Notes: generated by a model not told the origin, from the letters alone. Counted from the stretch's first letter, positions 9,850 to 19,769 are shown. The stretch: 64,000 bases of DNA from an uncultured Methanobrevibacter sp. (GCA_900318035.1 ONJC01000001.1:1-64000), one strand, 5' to 3'. Numbers and translations are program-made.

Positions 9850-10571
9850 CACATTCCTCCATTTAAAAAGTTTATCTTATCGTATATTATCTCCGACGGT
9901 ATTGGGAATAAACAGAAATAGAACAGTAATGCAGATATGATCAGTACTGTTGCTAAGATGTATATTCTTTGGTCTTTGGAATAGAAGAAGCTGAATGCCA
10001 ATCCAATAACTAAAAACAGCGCACTTATTATGTATGCATTGGATTCCTGAGGATTGTCCTTAATAATCTGTTCGTTAATTGGATTTGTCTGACTTAATTC
10101 TCCTTGTATGATTAACCTGTTTTCAGTTGATCCGATCGGGTCGCATGTGACTAGATATATGTAATTTCCACCCTCATTTGCAGAGAGCTGGTAGTCTGCA
10201 GGAACAACTGTTGTGTTTATAACTTTATATTTCACTTCACCAATTCCCGGCCACTCTAAAATCAGATCGTCGCCTTTAGCCACCTCATTCAGTCTTAAAA
10301 ACGGCGAACCTTGCAGTGTCCTATGTCCGAATAATATTACGTCTCCCTGTGTAGGTTTATATGATGTTGGACCATGCAATACTCCCAGGTCTAATGTTTC
10401 TTCATTTATCTTTTCATTAATTCCTGCTGAAGGTATTATTATGGTTGGAGAGTCAACATTTCTTTCCATTGAAATTTTAGATGAATAATAGTTAACCTCT
10501 CCACTAGCATACAACCCTATTATGAGTAAACATACGATAATAATTATAGTTGCAATAGTTGGTCTGTTCAT
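9849..10571 (-). CDS. Sortase (cysteine transpeptidase), membrane bound
   Basis: A 240-residue protein. A signal anchor covers residues 5-22. The sortase domain follows, with catalytic His83 in the FGHR segment, Cys143 in YLVTCDP and Arg152 in NRLIIQ, the expected His-Cys-Arg triad. Two more hydrophobic helices lie at about 180-225, an extension unlike simple sortases. Sortases join surface proteins to the cell wall or to one another; in a pseudomurein archaeon the acceptor is not established. The gene overlaps mptD and follows a DUF515-like membrane protein gene by 37 bases, so the three are likely co-transcribed. No LPxTG-like substrate was recognised in the window. Confidence 0.82.
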   Translation of the reverse strand: MNRPTIATIIIIVCLLIIGLYASGEVNYYSSKISMERNVDSPTIIIPSAGINEKINEETLDLGVLHGPTSYKPTQGDVILFGHRTLQGSPFLRLNEVAKGDDLILEWPGIGEVKYKVINTTVVPADYQLSANEGGNYIYLVTCDPIGSTENRLIIQGELSQTNPINEQIIKDNPQESNAYIISALFLVIGLAFSFFYSKDQRIYILATVLIISALLFYFCLFPIPSEIIYDKINFLNGGM

Positions 10572-10608
10572 AATATTACTTTTACTTTAATCTAATATAA
10601 TAATTTTT

Positions 10609-11775
10609 TTAATTATTATATGTTGAACTGATTTCATTAACCATCCATGTTGGGGCATGTGATGTTGGAATTGTCAGTACAATGTTTTCCATATTGTTTA
10701 TGATGAAATTTACCTTGTCGTTGGGTACTTCAATTAAAAGCATGTATTGGGCATCCAGATCACCCAAATTAATCTGGCGTTCATAATTGGATAATTTAAC
10801 TCCATAACTTTTAAGTAATTTTATAGTTTCTTTTTCACTGTATCCCTTGATTATTGATCCTTTAAGCAGTTCCAGCACATTTGATGAGAAACTTTTAGTG
10901 TTTTCCTTAGGATATGTGTCATTTCCCTTTACATGTACATTGGATTTTGAGTATTCGGAATCAATTTCCCCATTTTCTTCATATCTCATTATTGACAATA
11001 CCGTACATCCGCTAACGTCTGGACTTGTTGTATTGTTATTGATGCTTTCATCGCTATAATTTGAGTTCATGTAAATGTCGACTATGCTTCCAACATTTAT
11101 CAGTCCCGCTCCGGCCTGCAGTCTTGATATCAGTACCGGCACTGAAACTGTATTCGGTTTTTCAAATTTTATTTTTGATAAAATATGAGCATCATTTTGA
11201 CTTACGATTTGCATTGCCTCTTCGCTGTTCATTAAAACGTCCTTGCTTTCATTTGAATAAACCACCTGGGTCCGGTTAAATTTGTCTTGATTGGCAAGAA
11301 TGGATTTTTTATGGAAGGATTTCCAGTCCTTTGTAGCGGGGGTCATGATGTTTATGCGTTCCACTTCTTCAGAGCTTCTGGCATCATTTATTTCATTTTC
11401 TAAAGCAAGAGCGTTCGGTGAGGTTACAAGGGGTCCTGAGTATAAATCGTGAAGTTCATTTAATTTTTCAGTCCTTACGACGGATAGCTCCTCTTGCTGG
11501 GGCTGGTACACTAAAAAATAATAAGAAGTGATGATTAATGTAATCAATATTAAAGTAGTTATGATGATTCCTATTTTTCTTTTCTTTTCATCTTCAGTTA
11601 TATTTATTGTTTTTGGACTTAAATAAACTCCAATTTTACGATTTAATTTTTTTAATGGACTTAATTCATCTTTTTTCGTTGGTTTTGCAAGTTTTTCATC
11701 TTTAAACTGTTGTTTGATGTTTTTTGTTTCTCCAAAACCTTCCGGGAACAATGGGTCTCTTGGTTTTTTATTCAT
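10609..11775 (-). CDS. DUF515-like membrane-anchored extracellular protein
   Basis: A 388-residue protein with a basic cytoplasmic N-terminus (1-67), one transmembrane helix (about 68-90) and a large outer domain. A helical stretch rich in Glu and Lys (95-190) leads into a beta-rich segment with SVPVLISRLQAGAGLINVGSIV cut into pieces such as VPVLISRL and INVGSIVDIY. This segment recalls SAF/RcpC-like domains. I believe it belongs to the methanogen DUF515 family, but this is from memory of the pattern. Its position next to the sortase suggests a role in cell-envelope assembly. Confidence 0.55.
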   Translation of the reverse strand: MNKKPRDPLFPEGFGETKNIKQQFKDEKLAKPTKKDELSPLKKLNRKIGVYLSPKTINITEDEKKRKIGIIITTLILITLIITSYYFLVYQPQQEELSVVRTEKLNELHDLYSGPLVTSPNALALENEINDARSSEEVERINIMTPATKDWKSFHKKSILANQDKFNRTQVVYSNESKDVLMNSEEAMQIVSQNDAHILSKIKFEKPNTVSVPVLISRLQAGAGLINVGSIVDIYMNSNYSDESINNNTTSPDVSGCTVLSIMRYEENGEIDSEYSKSNVHVKGNDTYPKENTKSFSSNVLELLKGSIIKGYSEKETIKLLKSYGVKLSNYERQINLGDLDAQYMLLIEVPNDKVNFIINNMENIVLTIPTSHAPTWMVNEISSTYNN

Positions 11776-11828
11776 GGCTCTACTCCTAATTTTGGTTAAT
11801 TAAAAGTAGATGGATTAATTTAATGTGG

Positions 11829-12533
11829 TTAGGATATGTAATTCTTAATTAAATTAATTATAAGGTAGTATAGGCAGAAGATTAACAATAATAATGCCGG
11901 TATGTTAATTGTCAGTATGGTGATTTTTATTGGCAGAATCAATAAGAATATTAGTATTACTGATATCGCAAGTACTGGGATGTTGTCGAATTTAGGATAT
12001 ATTACTGTACTTATCATAATTAATGAAACAATCAGGCTTAATATTAAAGCGATATGCATATCATATAGTCCGCTAAGGTAATATGTGGCTAAAATAAAAG
12101 CTATTCCCGGTATTGGGAATCCGATAAAGTCTTTTGTTTCAATCTTATCTGCAATTACATTATATCTTGTTAGTCTTAAAACTCCACATATAACGATAAA
12201 TAAACTAATCAATATCACGATTGGTTGAATAATAGTTGAAGTGGTGTTAATAGTAGAGTATAGGAATATTGCTGGTGATAAACCAAATGAGATTGCATCA
12301 GATAAGGAATCAATATTTTTTCCAAATCCTAATGCATCTTGCCTGTTGGTTTTTCTTGCTACCCAACCATCTACTGAGTCAAACATGATTGCAAATATCA
12401 TAAACATAGCTGCCAGTTCAAAATTGTGGTTTATTGAACTTAATATGGATAAAAATCCGCAGGTCATGTTTAATAGTGATATCACATCTGATACTGCTAT
12501 AAATTTTCTGATGTTAGTATCTTCAATTTTCAT
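11829..12533 (-). CDS. CDP-alcohol phosphatidyltransferase, probable archaetidylserine synthase
   Basis: A 234-residue membrane protein with six or so hydrophobic helices. The CDP-alcohol transferase signature appears as DSVDGWVAR, then G..IDSLSD about ten residues later, giving the metal-binding Asp residues. Size and motif match the PssA group, which in Methanothermobacter joins serine to CDP-archaeol to form archaetidylserine. The ATG at 12533 follows GAGGTTGAAC; an upstream TTG in the same frame is less likely. DGGGP synthase, another archaeal lipid enzyme, is encoded at 56.7-57.6 kb. Confidence 0.8.
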   Translation of the reverse strand: MKIEDTNIRKFIAVSDVISLLNMTCGFLSILSSINHNFELAAMFMIFAIMFDSVDGWVARKTNRQDALGFGKNIDSLSDAISFGLSPAIFLYSTINTTSTIIQPIVILISLFIVICGVLRLTRYNVIADKIETKDFIGFPIPGIAFILATYYLSGLYDMHIALILSLIVSLIMISTVIYPKFDNIPVLAISVILIFLLILPIKITILTINIPALLLLIFCLYYLIINLIKNYIS

Positions 12534-12920
12534 GTTCAACCTCAGTAATACTTTTCACTTCATTTATTATTAACTTTTTCTTTGTTTTCGCTTTATTTTT
12601 ATTAATATTTGTTTTTAATTACTTATAAGTGTTATTTTTATTTAAATTTGTTACATTTTTTATTTTTTTAATATTTGTCCATTGAATGATTATTTTTTTC
12701 AATAATTTCAAGTAATTATTTAGTTTAGTTAAAAAAATTGGTGTTAACTAATTAATTTTAAAAAATTGACCTTAAAAGATAAAATATATATAATAATATT
12801 TTTAATAAATATTAATTGTTGGACTATAAATAAATATCAAATTTATTGGAAGTTTTATAAATCTTTCAGTTATTTATTTTTAGTCATCATGTTTAATATT
12901 AATGTATTGTGAGTAGTTAA
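12534..12920. other. Intergenic region with divergent promoters
   Basis: This 387-base stretch separates divergent genes. It is extremely AT-rich, with several TATA-like runs (for example around 12783-12800 and 12868-12885). No open frame, RNA gene or long repeat was seen. Confidence 0.6.
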
Positions 12921-13559
12921 ATGATTGAAGATAATATACGTGTTCTTAGACAGGCTGCAAGAGTCACAACCGATAGTAGTTATAAAATAGAAAAAACATG
13001 GAGTGTCATTGCGGGTAATGTTGATTTGATTGATGAAATGGCTTATCGGGCCATATTATCCAATACCAGTATAAAAATATTGTTCCGGGAACATGTTATA
13101 TTTAAGGATGGTAAATTGGATAAGAAGTTTGATTTCCTCATGCTTTATGGAAATTCCATTATTATCAATGATTTCAATAATCAAACTAAAGATTTTGGCG
13201 GGGCATGTATTCAAATACATCGTAAATATTTGTCTGATGAGCGTAATCTGATGGTGCTTATAGCGCCAAATGACATTATGAAGTATGTTGTAACTTCTAT
13301 CGAAAAATTAAAAATACCTTTTAAAATTCTTCAGGAATCACAAACTACTGGATTCATTGATGTTGATATAAATAATGAAGTTAGATTGCCAAATTTCATC
13401 AAAAATGCTTTGAAACCTTTTTACAATGCTAATGAAGTTGTATTGATAACATTATTGGTATCTATTAAAAATGATGAGGATATTGAAAAGTTTCAGGGCA
13501 TAGCTACATCTAATAAGATTTTCGTTATAGATTTTAAAGATATTGTAACGGAGGATTAA
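12921..13559 (+). CDS. Uncharacterised protein encoded just before MreB
   Basis: A 212-residue protein I do not recognise. It has mixed alpha/beta character with no signal peptide, no membrane helix and no cysteine motif. A segment FDFLMLYGNSIIIND near 75-90 and LMVLIAP near 110-116 look like beta-strands of a Rossmann-like or PIN-like fold, but no active site can be named. The stop is only two bases before the MreB start, and GGAGG for mreB lies inside its last codons, so the two are translationally coupled. A role linked to MreB is an inference from this coupling. Confidence 0.7.
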   Translation: MIEDNIRVLRQAARVTTDSSYKIEKTWSVIAGNVDLIDEMAYRAILSNTSIKILFREHVIFKDGKLDKKFDFLMLYGNSIIINDFNNQTKDFGGACIQIHRKYLSDERNLMVLIAPNDIMKYVVTSIEKLKIPFKILQESQTTGFIDVDINNEVRLPNFIKNALKPFYNANEVVLITLLVSIKNDEDIEKFQGIATSNKIFVIDFKDIVTED

Positions 13560-13561
13560 TC

Positions 13562-14635
13562 ATGAATATTTTTGGAAAAGATGAGGAAGAACCACAAGTT
13601 GACAATGTCAGAGTCATTAGCAACAGTTTAGGTATTGATTTAGGAACTTTAAACACAGTAATTGCAAAGCCATCTGGTGATAAATTTGATTTGTATCAAA
13701 TTCCATCTGTAGTTGCCGTAAAAAAAGATGATCCATCAGAAGTTTTGGCTGTTGGTGAAGAAGCTAAAAGAATGCTTGGAAGAACTCCTGGTGATATTCT
13801 TGCGGTAAGGCCTTTAAAAAAGGGCGTTATTGAAAATGTTGTACAGGCACAAGCGTTACTTATTAAAGCAATGCAGATAGGTATTAATGAAGGCGAAAGT
13901 GTTGGAAGAATTGTTATTGGCATTCCTGGTGATGCTTCTGAAGTAGAAAAGAATGCGGCTGAAGAAATCGGTAGGAAAGCCGGAGCTCAAAATATATTGG
14001 TTATTAGTGAAGGTTTAGCGGCAGCTATTGGTGCAGGTTTACCTATTGCAGAACCAAACGGTACCATGGTTGTGGATATTGGTGCGGGGTCAACAGATAT
14101 TGTAATCATATCTCTTGGAGGCATCAATGATATTGAAACTGTCAGATGTGGTGGAGACGACATCGATAATAAGATTGTAGAACTTGTCGCAGAAAAATAT
14201 GATGTTGCTATTGGTATTCATGATGCTGAAGCCGCAAAAATTGAAGTCGGTATGGTTAATTGCAGTGGACAAATTGAAAACCTAAGTGTTGAGGTAATCG
14301 GTAAATCTTTAGAAACAAATAGGCCTAAAAAAGTCGTAATTGATTCAATGTTAGTTGCTGAAGCGGTTGAACCATTCATGCAGCAAATCGTAAGTGGTTT
14401 AAACATAATTTTAGAAAGATTATCTCCGGAATTAATGATGGGTGTTTACAATAATGCTGTTGCTGTCGGAGGAACTTCAAGACTCCGTGGTATGAAAGAA
14501 AGGATTTTTGATGAAATTGGAATTCCTATTGAAATTTCAGACGATCCGATGACTGTTGTTGCAAAAGGAACTGCTATTGTTGCTGCAGAACCGCTTGCAT
14601 TAGAACCTGAAGTTCGTCTCAGAGCTATGAAATAA
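13562..14635 (+). CDS. mreB: MreB-like actin-family ATPase (rod shape-determining protein)
   Basis: A 357-residue actin/Hsp70-superfamily ATPase. The phosphate-1 loop is GIDLGTLNT near residue 25, the connector and phosphate-2 region is VVDIGAGSTDI near 170, and the adenosine motif is VAVGGTSRLRGM near 302. Length fits MreB. The first 20 residues are acidic and charged rather than an amphipathic membrane helix. MreB filaments guide wall growth in bacteria; in rod or coccobacillus methanogens with pseudomurein the role is likely similar but less studied. It follows the unknown 12921 gene by two bases, and RNase HII follows after a T-rich stretch. Confidence 0.85.
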   Translation: MNIFGKDEEEPQVDNVRVISNSLGIDLGTLNTVIAKPSGDKFDLYQIPSVVAVKKDDPSEVLAVGEEAKRMLGRTPGDILAVRPLKKGVIENVVQAQALLIKAMQIGINEGESVGRIVIGIPGDASEVEKNAAEEIGRKAGAQNILVISEGLAAAIGAGLPIAEPNGTMVVDIGAGSTDIVIISLGGINDIETVRCGGDDIDNKIVELVAEKYDVAIGIHDAEAAKIEVGMVNCSGQIENLSVEVIGKSLETNRPKKVVIDSMLVAEAVEPFMQQIVSGLNIILERLSPELMMGVYNNAVAVGGTSRLRGMKERIFDEIGIPIEISDDPMTVVAKGTAIVAAEPLALEPEVRLRAMK

Positions 14636-14642
14636 ATATTTT

Positions 14643-14671
14643 TATTTATTTCTTTTTTTACTTTTTTTTCT
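14643..14671 (+). terminator. T-rich stretch after mreB
   Basis: Repeated T-runs in the short gap before rnhB, without a stem. This is the usual archaeal intrinsic-termination pattern; it may reduce readthrough into rnhB. Confidence 0.4.
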
Positions 14672-14678
14672 GATTTTT

Positions 14679-15293
14679 ATGGATATTTTGGGCATTGATG
14701 AGGCTGGAAGAGGTTCTGTTTTAGGGCCTTTAGTCATTGCGGGGGTTTTGATTCCTGAAAAAATGGAAAAAGTCCTGGAACGTATGGGTGTAAAGGATTC
14801 TAAGAAATTAGCTCCCCATAGACGTACTATCTTGTCTCGAAAACTTAAAAAAATGTTTGATTATGAGATTGTTGTTATTTCCGCTCGTGAAATAGATGAA
14901 ATGAGGGCTGACGGCATTAACTTAAATGAAATAGAAAAGAATGCAATGGAGTCTATTTTATTAAAAATCAAACCTGAAAAGGCAATTGTGGATGCGGTTG
15001 ATGTTAAGGCTGAACGTTTCCAGAATAATTTATGTGATGACACTGGATTGAACGTTATTGCAGAGCATAAGGCTGATGACAAATATATTGAAGTCAGTGC
15101 AGCTTCAATCATAGCCAAAGCCGAAAGAGATAATCAAATTGCACAAATAAATAAAGAATTTATCAAATCTGGAGGAATTGGTTCGGGATATCCTTCAGAT
15201 CCAAAAACAAAAGATTTTTTAACAAATTATACTTATGATGAGATGCCCGATTTTGTAAGAAGATCATGGGCAACTGTTGCAAAAATGAAATAA
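14679..15293 (+). CDS. rnhB: Ribonuclease HII
   Basis: A 204-residue enzyme that cuts the RNA strand of RNA-DNA hybrids and removes single ribonucleotides from DNA. The first acidic motif DEAGRGSVLGP starts at residue 6, a KDSKKL segment follows near 40, and the later Asp pair is in VDAVDV near 107 with HKADDKY near 130. GSGYPSDPKT near 168 is the archaeal C-terminal signature. The start ATG has no clear Shine-Dalgarno site because the T-rich stretch lies directly upstream. Confidence 0.93.
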   Translation: MDILGIDEAGRGSVLGPLVIAGVLIPEKMEKVLERMGVKDSKKLAPHRRTILSRKLKKMFDYEIVVISAREIDEMRADGINLNEIEKNAMESILLKIKPEKAIVDAVDVKAERFQNNLCDDTGLNVIAEHKADDKYIEVSAASIIAKAERDNQIAQINKEFIKSGGIGSGYPSDPKTKDFLTNYTYDEMPDFVRRSWATVAKMK

Positions 15294-15354
15294 TTTTAAG
15301 TATGTGTAATAATATATTTATTCTTATAAAAATTTTTGATATAATGGCATATAG

Positions 15355-16203
15355 ATGATAAAAATGGTTTTTGAATATATTAGTCCCTTACTTGATGGAA
15401 TTGTTGATATTTTCACTCAAGGGGGAATTATTACTTATATAATTCTATTTATTGGAATTTATGGTCTTGTTATTTCAATAAGGAAAATTGCTTATCTTAG
15501 AAAAATCAGTAAAGTCGATACTACTGAGATTTTTGGTGTTGTTACAGCATCTATGGAAAGGGGAGGTGCTGTTGAAGCATTAAAGCAAATTAATAATTTT
15601 AAAAATCCTATTTCCAAAATTATTTCTGAAACTTTAAAAATCGGTTATAAAAATAAAACTGAAGTTGAAGAGAGTATGGAGCAGATCTTTATTGTTGAAG
15701 TAGCAAAAATGACAAAAGGACTGAGTACTATTAAAACTATTACTGAACTTGCTCCTTTTTTAGGTTTGATTGGTACTGTTATTGGTATATGGATGACATT
15801 TAAATCATTAGGTGTTCATCCGGATTCCGCAGCTATGGCTGAAGGGATTTATGTTGCTTTGACTACCACAATTATGGGTCTTTTAGTAGCTATTGTTTTA
15901 TTACCTATCTATACTTATATACAAGGGCTTATTGAAGCTGAAATGGATAAAATTGAACTTGCTACAAAAATGACCAATTGGGGTTTTGCAGTAGTTAAAG
16001 TTAGGGTAGATTCTAATGTCGAATGTGCATTGGAAGCTCTTCAAAAAGCTGAAGGGGTTGTAAATACAAGATTGATTTCCGATCCTTATGCCAATATTAA
16101 AGTTTCATTTAAACCAAGTATGTTGGATAAGAGTATTTCGAATATTATTTTAGAAAAATGTAATGTAAATGCTGAAATTACTGAAAGTAAGCTAAAACAA
16201 TAG
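15355..16203 (+). CDS. exbB: MotA/TolQ/ExbB-family proton channel protein
   Basis: A 282-residue membrane protein with three hydrophobic helices: about 20-44, 135-155 and 165-190. The family signature appears as ELAPFLGLIGTVIGIWMTF and ALTTTIMGLLVAI. With its partner ExbD/TolR it forms a channel that couples ion flow to work on another protein. The start may be 15355 or the ATG three codons later; neither has a strong ribosome site, and a TATA-like run lies about 30 bases upstream. The C-terminal 80 residues after the last helix form an unusual domain (KVRVDSNVECALEALQKAEG onward), longer than in typical ExbB. Confidence 0.85.
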   Translation: MIKMVFEYISPLLDGIVDIFTQGGIITYIILFIGIYGLVISIRKIAYLRKISKVDTTEIFGVVTASMERGGAVEALKQINNFKNPISKIISETLKIGYKNKTEVEESMEQIFIVEVAKMTKGLSTIKTITELAPFLGLIGTVIGIWMTFKSLGVHPDSAAMAEGIYVALTTTIMGLLVAIVLLPIYTYIQGLIEAEMDKIELATKMTNWGFAVVKVRVDSNVECALEALQKAEGVVNTRLISDPYANIKVSFKPSMLDKSISNIILEKCNVNAEITESKLKQ

Positions 16204-16211
16204 GTGATTTT

Positions 16212-16625
16212 ATGGCTATTGATGTTAAAAGGCATAAGAAGAAAATTTCAGATCAGAAACCAAGTATCAATTTGGTTCCTTTCATAGACATTCTTTTTAC
16301 AATTATGATTTTTTTAGTGGTAACCAGTAATTTTTCAGCTACTGATGTTCAAACAGATGATTCTAATGTTGCAGATAGTGCAACTGGAAAACCTAATGTA
16401 ACTGATGTTTCTGGGGACCAGGAATATTATGTAGTTCCGGTGGCTAATTTGCATAAAGTTACTGTGAACGGACAAGACCGGTCGGATGCGATAGCCGGAG
16501 GCGCCGTGGGTGTTCAAGCAAAAGTTATTGACGAAGGTCAAGTTACAATTAAGCCTGGTGAGGTTGTAATTACAACTCCTCCGGGAGTACCTCCAGAGGT
16601 GGCTGTGCATCGTCCTGAACTTTAA
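16212..16625 (+). CDS. exbD: ExbD/TolR-family biopolymer transport protein, atypical tail
   Basis: A 137-residue protein with the ExbD mark [17 protein letters not shown] at about 20-36: a single helix with the conserved Asp that carries protons. Downstream the outer domain is about 95 residues, with Gly, Pro and Val-rich segments near the end ([12 protein letters not shown]). The usual ExbD peptidoglycan-binding-like fold is not obvious. It follows ExbB by eight bases behind an AGGTGA ribosome site. Pseudomurein archaea have no outer membrane, so its target is unknown. Confidence 0.8.
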   Translation: MAIDVKRHKKKISDQKPSINLVPFIDILFTIMIFLVVTSNFSATDVQTDDSNVADSATGKPNVTDVSGDQEYYVVPVANLHKVTVNGQDRSDAIAGGAVGVQAKVIDEGQVTIKPGEVVITTPPGVPPEVAVHRPEL

Positions 16626-16639
16626 ATTGGGGAATAAAT

Positions 16640-17266
16640 ATGTATACTGGGAGAATTTTATCAACTGGGATGAATACTGATGGTAAACCTTTTGTAGCAT
16701 ATCGTGTTTCAAGTAGGTCATTTCCTAATAGGCAATGCTTAAAATTTGAAAACCGTGCAGCTATTGTTCCAAAAGAAGGTTTTGAGAAGGACATATATGA
16801 GAATACCTACATTACATACAATTGTGTTCGTATTGTAAGGGATATGGCAATTGTATCAAATGGGTCTCATACAGATGTTATAGCAGATAAAATAGCTTTA
16901 GGGATGAATATTAAAGATGCAATCGCATATTCATTGCTTACTATGGATTATGAGAAAGATGATTATCATACTCCAAGAATTGCGGCTGTTGTAACATCAA
17001 CAAATAAGAAAGATGAATATGGTTGTTATGTTGGAATTGCTAATGATAAAAAATTATTAGTCGAACAAATCCCTTATGGGGACGCTGTATTTATTTCAAC
17101 ATATGGAAGTCAAGTACATGACTTGGTTGAATTTGATGCAAAGGATGCCACATCTTCTGCTAAATTTATTTTTGATGAAGGCACATTTGCCAACTATAAA
17201 AAACCGGTAACTTCATGTGCTGCTGTGTTTGATGGAGAATGGACTATAGATGTCTATAATCCATAA
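16640..17266 (+). CDS. purO: IMP cyclohydrolase, archaeal type
   Basis: A 208-residue protein starting [10 protein letters not shown] with [11 protein letters not shown] near residue 20, the pattern of archaeal PurO. It closes FAICAR to IMP in the last step of purine synthesis, replacing the unrelated bacterial PurH domain. The gene starts 14 bases after exbD, behind GGGGAAT, so it may be co-transcribed with the ExbBD pair although the functions are unrelated. T-runs follow the stop. Confidence 0.92.
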   Translation: MYTGRILSTGMNTDGKPFVAYRVSSRSFPNRQCLKFENRAAIVPKEGFEKDIYENTYITYNCVRIVRDMAIVSNGSHTDVIADKIALGMNIKDAIAYSLLTMDYEKDDYHTPRIAAVVTSTNKKDEYGCYVGIANDKKLLVEQIPYGDAVFISTYGSQVHDLVEFDAKDATSSAKFIFDEGTFANYKKPVTSCAAVFDGEWTIDVYNP

Positions 17267-17292
17267 TTTTATTTTTTTTTAATTTTTTTTAG
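17267..17292 (+). terminator. T-rich stretch after purO
   Basis: Two long T-runs separated by AA, with no stem, between purO and cofE. The pattern matches archaeal poly-T termination. Confidence 0.45.
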
Positions 17293-17300
17293 ATGATACT

Positions 17301-18065
17301 ATGAGAATTGAATTGATTGGTTTAGAGGATATTCCCATTGTGGATAATTCTAGTGACATCTCCCAGATTATTAAGGATGCGATTATAGGTCAGGGCTGTG
17401 GACTTGAGCATGGCGATATAATTTTGATAGCTGAAACTTTAATTTCCAAAGCTGAAGATAATTTCATTGTCTTGGACGACTTGACTCCAAGTGACGAGGC
17501 AATTGTACTTGCTGAAAAATCCAAAAAAGATCCAAAGCTGGTTCAGGCTATTCTTGACGAATCTGCCGAAGTTGTAAGGGTAGGACCTAAATTTATAATT
17601 ACAGAAACCAAGCACGGTTTTGTTTGTGCCAATGCCGGCATTGACGAGTCAAATGTCGGAGAGGGTTTAGCCACTCCTATGCCTGTTGATGCGGATAAAT
17701 CTGCTTTTCAAATTCGTGAATTCTTGGAAAAAGAATTCGGTGAAGAAATTGCAGTAATCATAACTGATACTCAGGGAAGGGCATTTAGATTTGGAGCTAT
17801 CGGTACTGCAATAGGATGTTCAGGCATCACTCCTCTCTGGAGGAGAGTTGGTGAGAAGGATTTATATGGTCGTGAATTGGAAACCACTGAGATTGCAACT
17901 GCTGATGAGCTGTCTGCTGCCGCTTCATTGATTATGGGGCAGGCTGACGAAGGACTTCCTGTCGTTTTAATTCGTGGATTTAACAGCTTTGATGAGTTGA
18001 GGGATACCGACTCTGATATAAGTTCTTTACTCATGCCGAAGGAATTTGATGTGTTTAGAGATTAG
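17301..18065 (+). CDS. cofE: Coenzyme F420-0:L-glutamate ligase
   Basis: A 254-residue enzyme that adds glutamates to F420-0 using GTP. It has the [21 protein letters not shown] segment in pieces near residue 35-55, [16 protein letters not shown] near 95-110, and [17 protein letters not shown] near 152-168, all CofE signatures. Length fits the family. The stop codon lies just before the cofD ribosome site, so cofE and cofD form an operon for the last steps of F420 synthesis. Confidence 0.95.
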   Translation: MRIELIGLEDIPIVDNSSDISQIIKDAIIGQGCGLEHGDIILIAETLISKAEDNFIVLDDLTPSDEAIVLAEKSKKDPKLVQAILDESAEVVRVGPKFIITETKHGFVCANAGIDESNVGEGLATPMPVDADKSAFQIREFLEKEFGEEIAVIITDTQGRAFRFGAIGTAIGCSGITPLWRRVGEKDLYGRELETTEIATADELSAAASLIMGQADEGLPVVLIRGFNSFDELRDTDSDISSLLMPKEFDVFRD

Positions 18066-18074
18066 GTGATTTTT

Positions 18075-18980
18075 ATGATTACTGTTTTATCAGGGGGAAC
18101 CGGAACCCCTAAGTTATTGCAAGGTTTAAAGGAAATTCTCAATCCCAGTGAATTGACCATAATTGTAAATACTTTGGAAAACGACTATTTTTCAGGAGTT
18201 TATGTTTCTGCAGACATTGACACTGTTTTATACACTATGTCTGATTTGATTAATGACGAGTTTTGGTATGGTATTAAGGGTGATACATTTATAACTCATG
18301 AGAGGCTTGAAGAAATAGGCTGTGCGGAATTGCTTAGAATTGGAGACAAGGACCGCGCAACAAAGATACAGAAAACTCAATTAATGAATAAGTATGGTTT
18401 GGCAAAGGCCTGTGAAATTCAAGCGAAAAATATGGGTTTGGATTGTAAAATTATTCCTATGAGTGAAGAAAACTCAGAAATTAAGATTATTACTGATGTC
18501 GGCGAGCTGGAATTTCATGACTTTTTAATAAAGCATCAGTCCGAACCTGAAGTTTTGGATGTTAAATTTTCAAATGTTTCACCAACTGAGGGAATTATCG
18601 ATGCCATAAATAATTCTGATGCAGTAATAATTGGACCTTCTAATCCAATAACCTCTATTTCACCAATATTGTCATTAGATGGTGTAAAAGAAGCTTTAGA
18701 AAATGCTTATGTTGTGGCAATTTCACCAATCATCGGTAATGACACTGTCAGTGGTCCGGCCAGCAAATTCATGAAGGCATTGGATATTGAGGTTTCATCA
18801 TATGGTGTTGCATCATTATATCAGGATTTTTTAGATACTTTTGTAATTGATGATAAAGATATTGATAAAAAAGTTGAGGTAAATCAAATAATTAATAAGG
18901 TAATAGTTACAAATACAATAATGAATAATTTAGATGCTAAAAAAAATTTAGCTCAAATAATTATTGATAGTATTCCTTAA
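18075..18980 (+). CDS. cofD: 2-phospho-L-lactate transferase
   Basis: A 301-residue enzyme that moves the phospholactyl group to Fo to form F420-0. It starts [16 protein letters not shown] and has [20 protein letters not shown] in pieces near residue 35-55, with [14 protein letters not shown] near 190. The ATG at 18075 follows AGGTGA; the GTG at 18066 overlaps this site and is less likely. The arfA gene begins 19 bases after its stop, placing three genes that feed F420 in a row. Confidence 0.95.
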   Translation: MITVLSGGTGTPKLLQGLKEILNPSELTIIVNTLENDYFSGVYVSADIDTVLYTMSDLINDEFWYGIKGDTFITHERLEEIGCAELLRIGDKDRATKIQKTQLMNKYGLAKACEIQAKNMGLDCKIIPMSEENSEIKIITDVGELEFHDFLIKHQSEPEVLDVKFSNVSPTEGIIDAINNSDAVIIGPSNPITSISPILSLDGVKEALENAYVVAISPIIGNDTVSGPASKFMKALDIEVSSYGVASLYQDFLDTFVIDDKDIDKKVEVNQIINKVIVTNTIMNNLDAKKNLAQIIIDSIP

Positions 18981-18999
18981 GTTAAGGGGCGATAATTCA

Positions 19000-19761
19000 A
19001 TGATACAAATGACATTAATACAAATTGACAATTATGGGCCTTGGACAGTTACTCCAAGACCACGTACAGAATCTGACTTACAAATGCTTCAAGCAAGTTT
19101 ATTTGCTGATTTAAATAATCATTTTGGTAATAAAAAAGGTTTAGTTTTCTTTACTAGATTTGATAATTTGCTTGCAATTTCTAATGGTCTTGATGAAGAG
19201 GATCACTTAAGAATTCAAAGGTCTATTAGAAACAGATATCCTATTACTGTTAGTATGGGTGTTGGTGCTGCTGAAACTCCCCATGAAGCTCAAAAATTAG
19301 CTACAATTGCACTTCAAAAAGCAGGAAGTGCTCAATCCGGTGAAAGAAAGGAAATTTTAGCTATTGATAGTTTGGTTGATGAAGAAGACAGTTTTGTTCA
19401 GGCAGCTCATATCGATATTAATAGTGTAACAGAAACATTGACAGATATTGAATCAGCATTTGACACTAGTTTCATGGTCAATAAGGCTCAACATTATTTA
19501 ATGACAAAATTAATTAAAAAAGGCGCATTATTGTTTTTCATTGGTGGTGACAACTTCATGTCTCCATGTAACGGTTTATCAGAAAAAGACATTGAAGATA
19601 TAATGGTAGAAATCGATGAAGAAATTGGTATTAAACTCAAAGCAGGTATCGGTCGTGGAAAGAATGCTGAAGATGCAGCATACATGGCAGATATAGGCCT
19701 TGAAGAAATTCGCGCTCATAATAATGAAATGTGGACTTGGGTAATCGAAAAAGAATACTGA
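19000..19761 (+). CDS. arfA: GTP cyclohydrolase III (IIa type)
   Basis: A 254-residue protein starting [20 protein letters not shown], with [11 protein letters not shown] near 24-34 and [13 protein letters not shown] near 50-62; the second half repeats the fold with [15 protein letters not shown]. This matches archaeal GTP cyclohydrolase III, which makes the formylamino-pyrimidine precursor of riboflavin and the Fo part of F420. The ATG at 19000 lies after a GGGGCGAT ribosome site. Its position after cofE-cofD supports a common F420/flavin supply role. Confidence 0.93.
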   Translation: MIQMTLIQIDNYGPWTVTPRPRTESDLQMLQASLFADLNNHFGNKKGLVFFTRFDNLLAISNGLDEEDHLRIQRSIRNRYPITVSMGVGAAETPHEAQKLATIALQKAGSAQSGERKEILAIDSLVDEEDSFVQAAHIDINSVTETLTDIESAFDTSFMVNKAQHYLMTKLIKKGALLFFIGGDNFMSPCNGLSEKDIEDIMVEIDEEIGIKLKAGIGRGKNAEDAAYMADIGLEEIRAHNNEMWTWVIEKEY

Positions 19762-19769
19762 GGAATATT

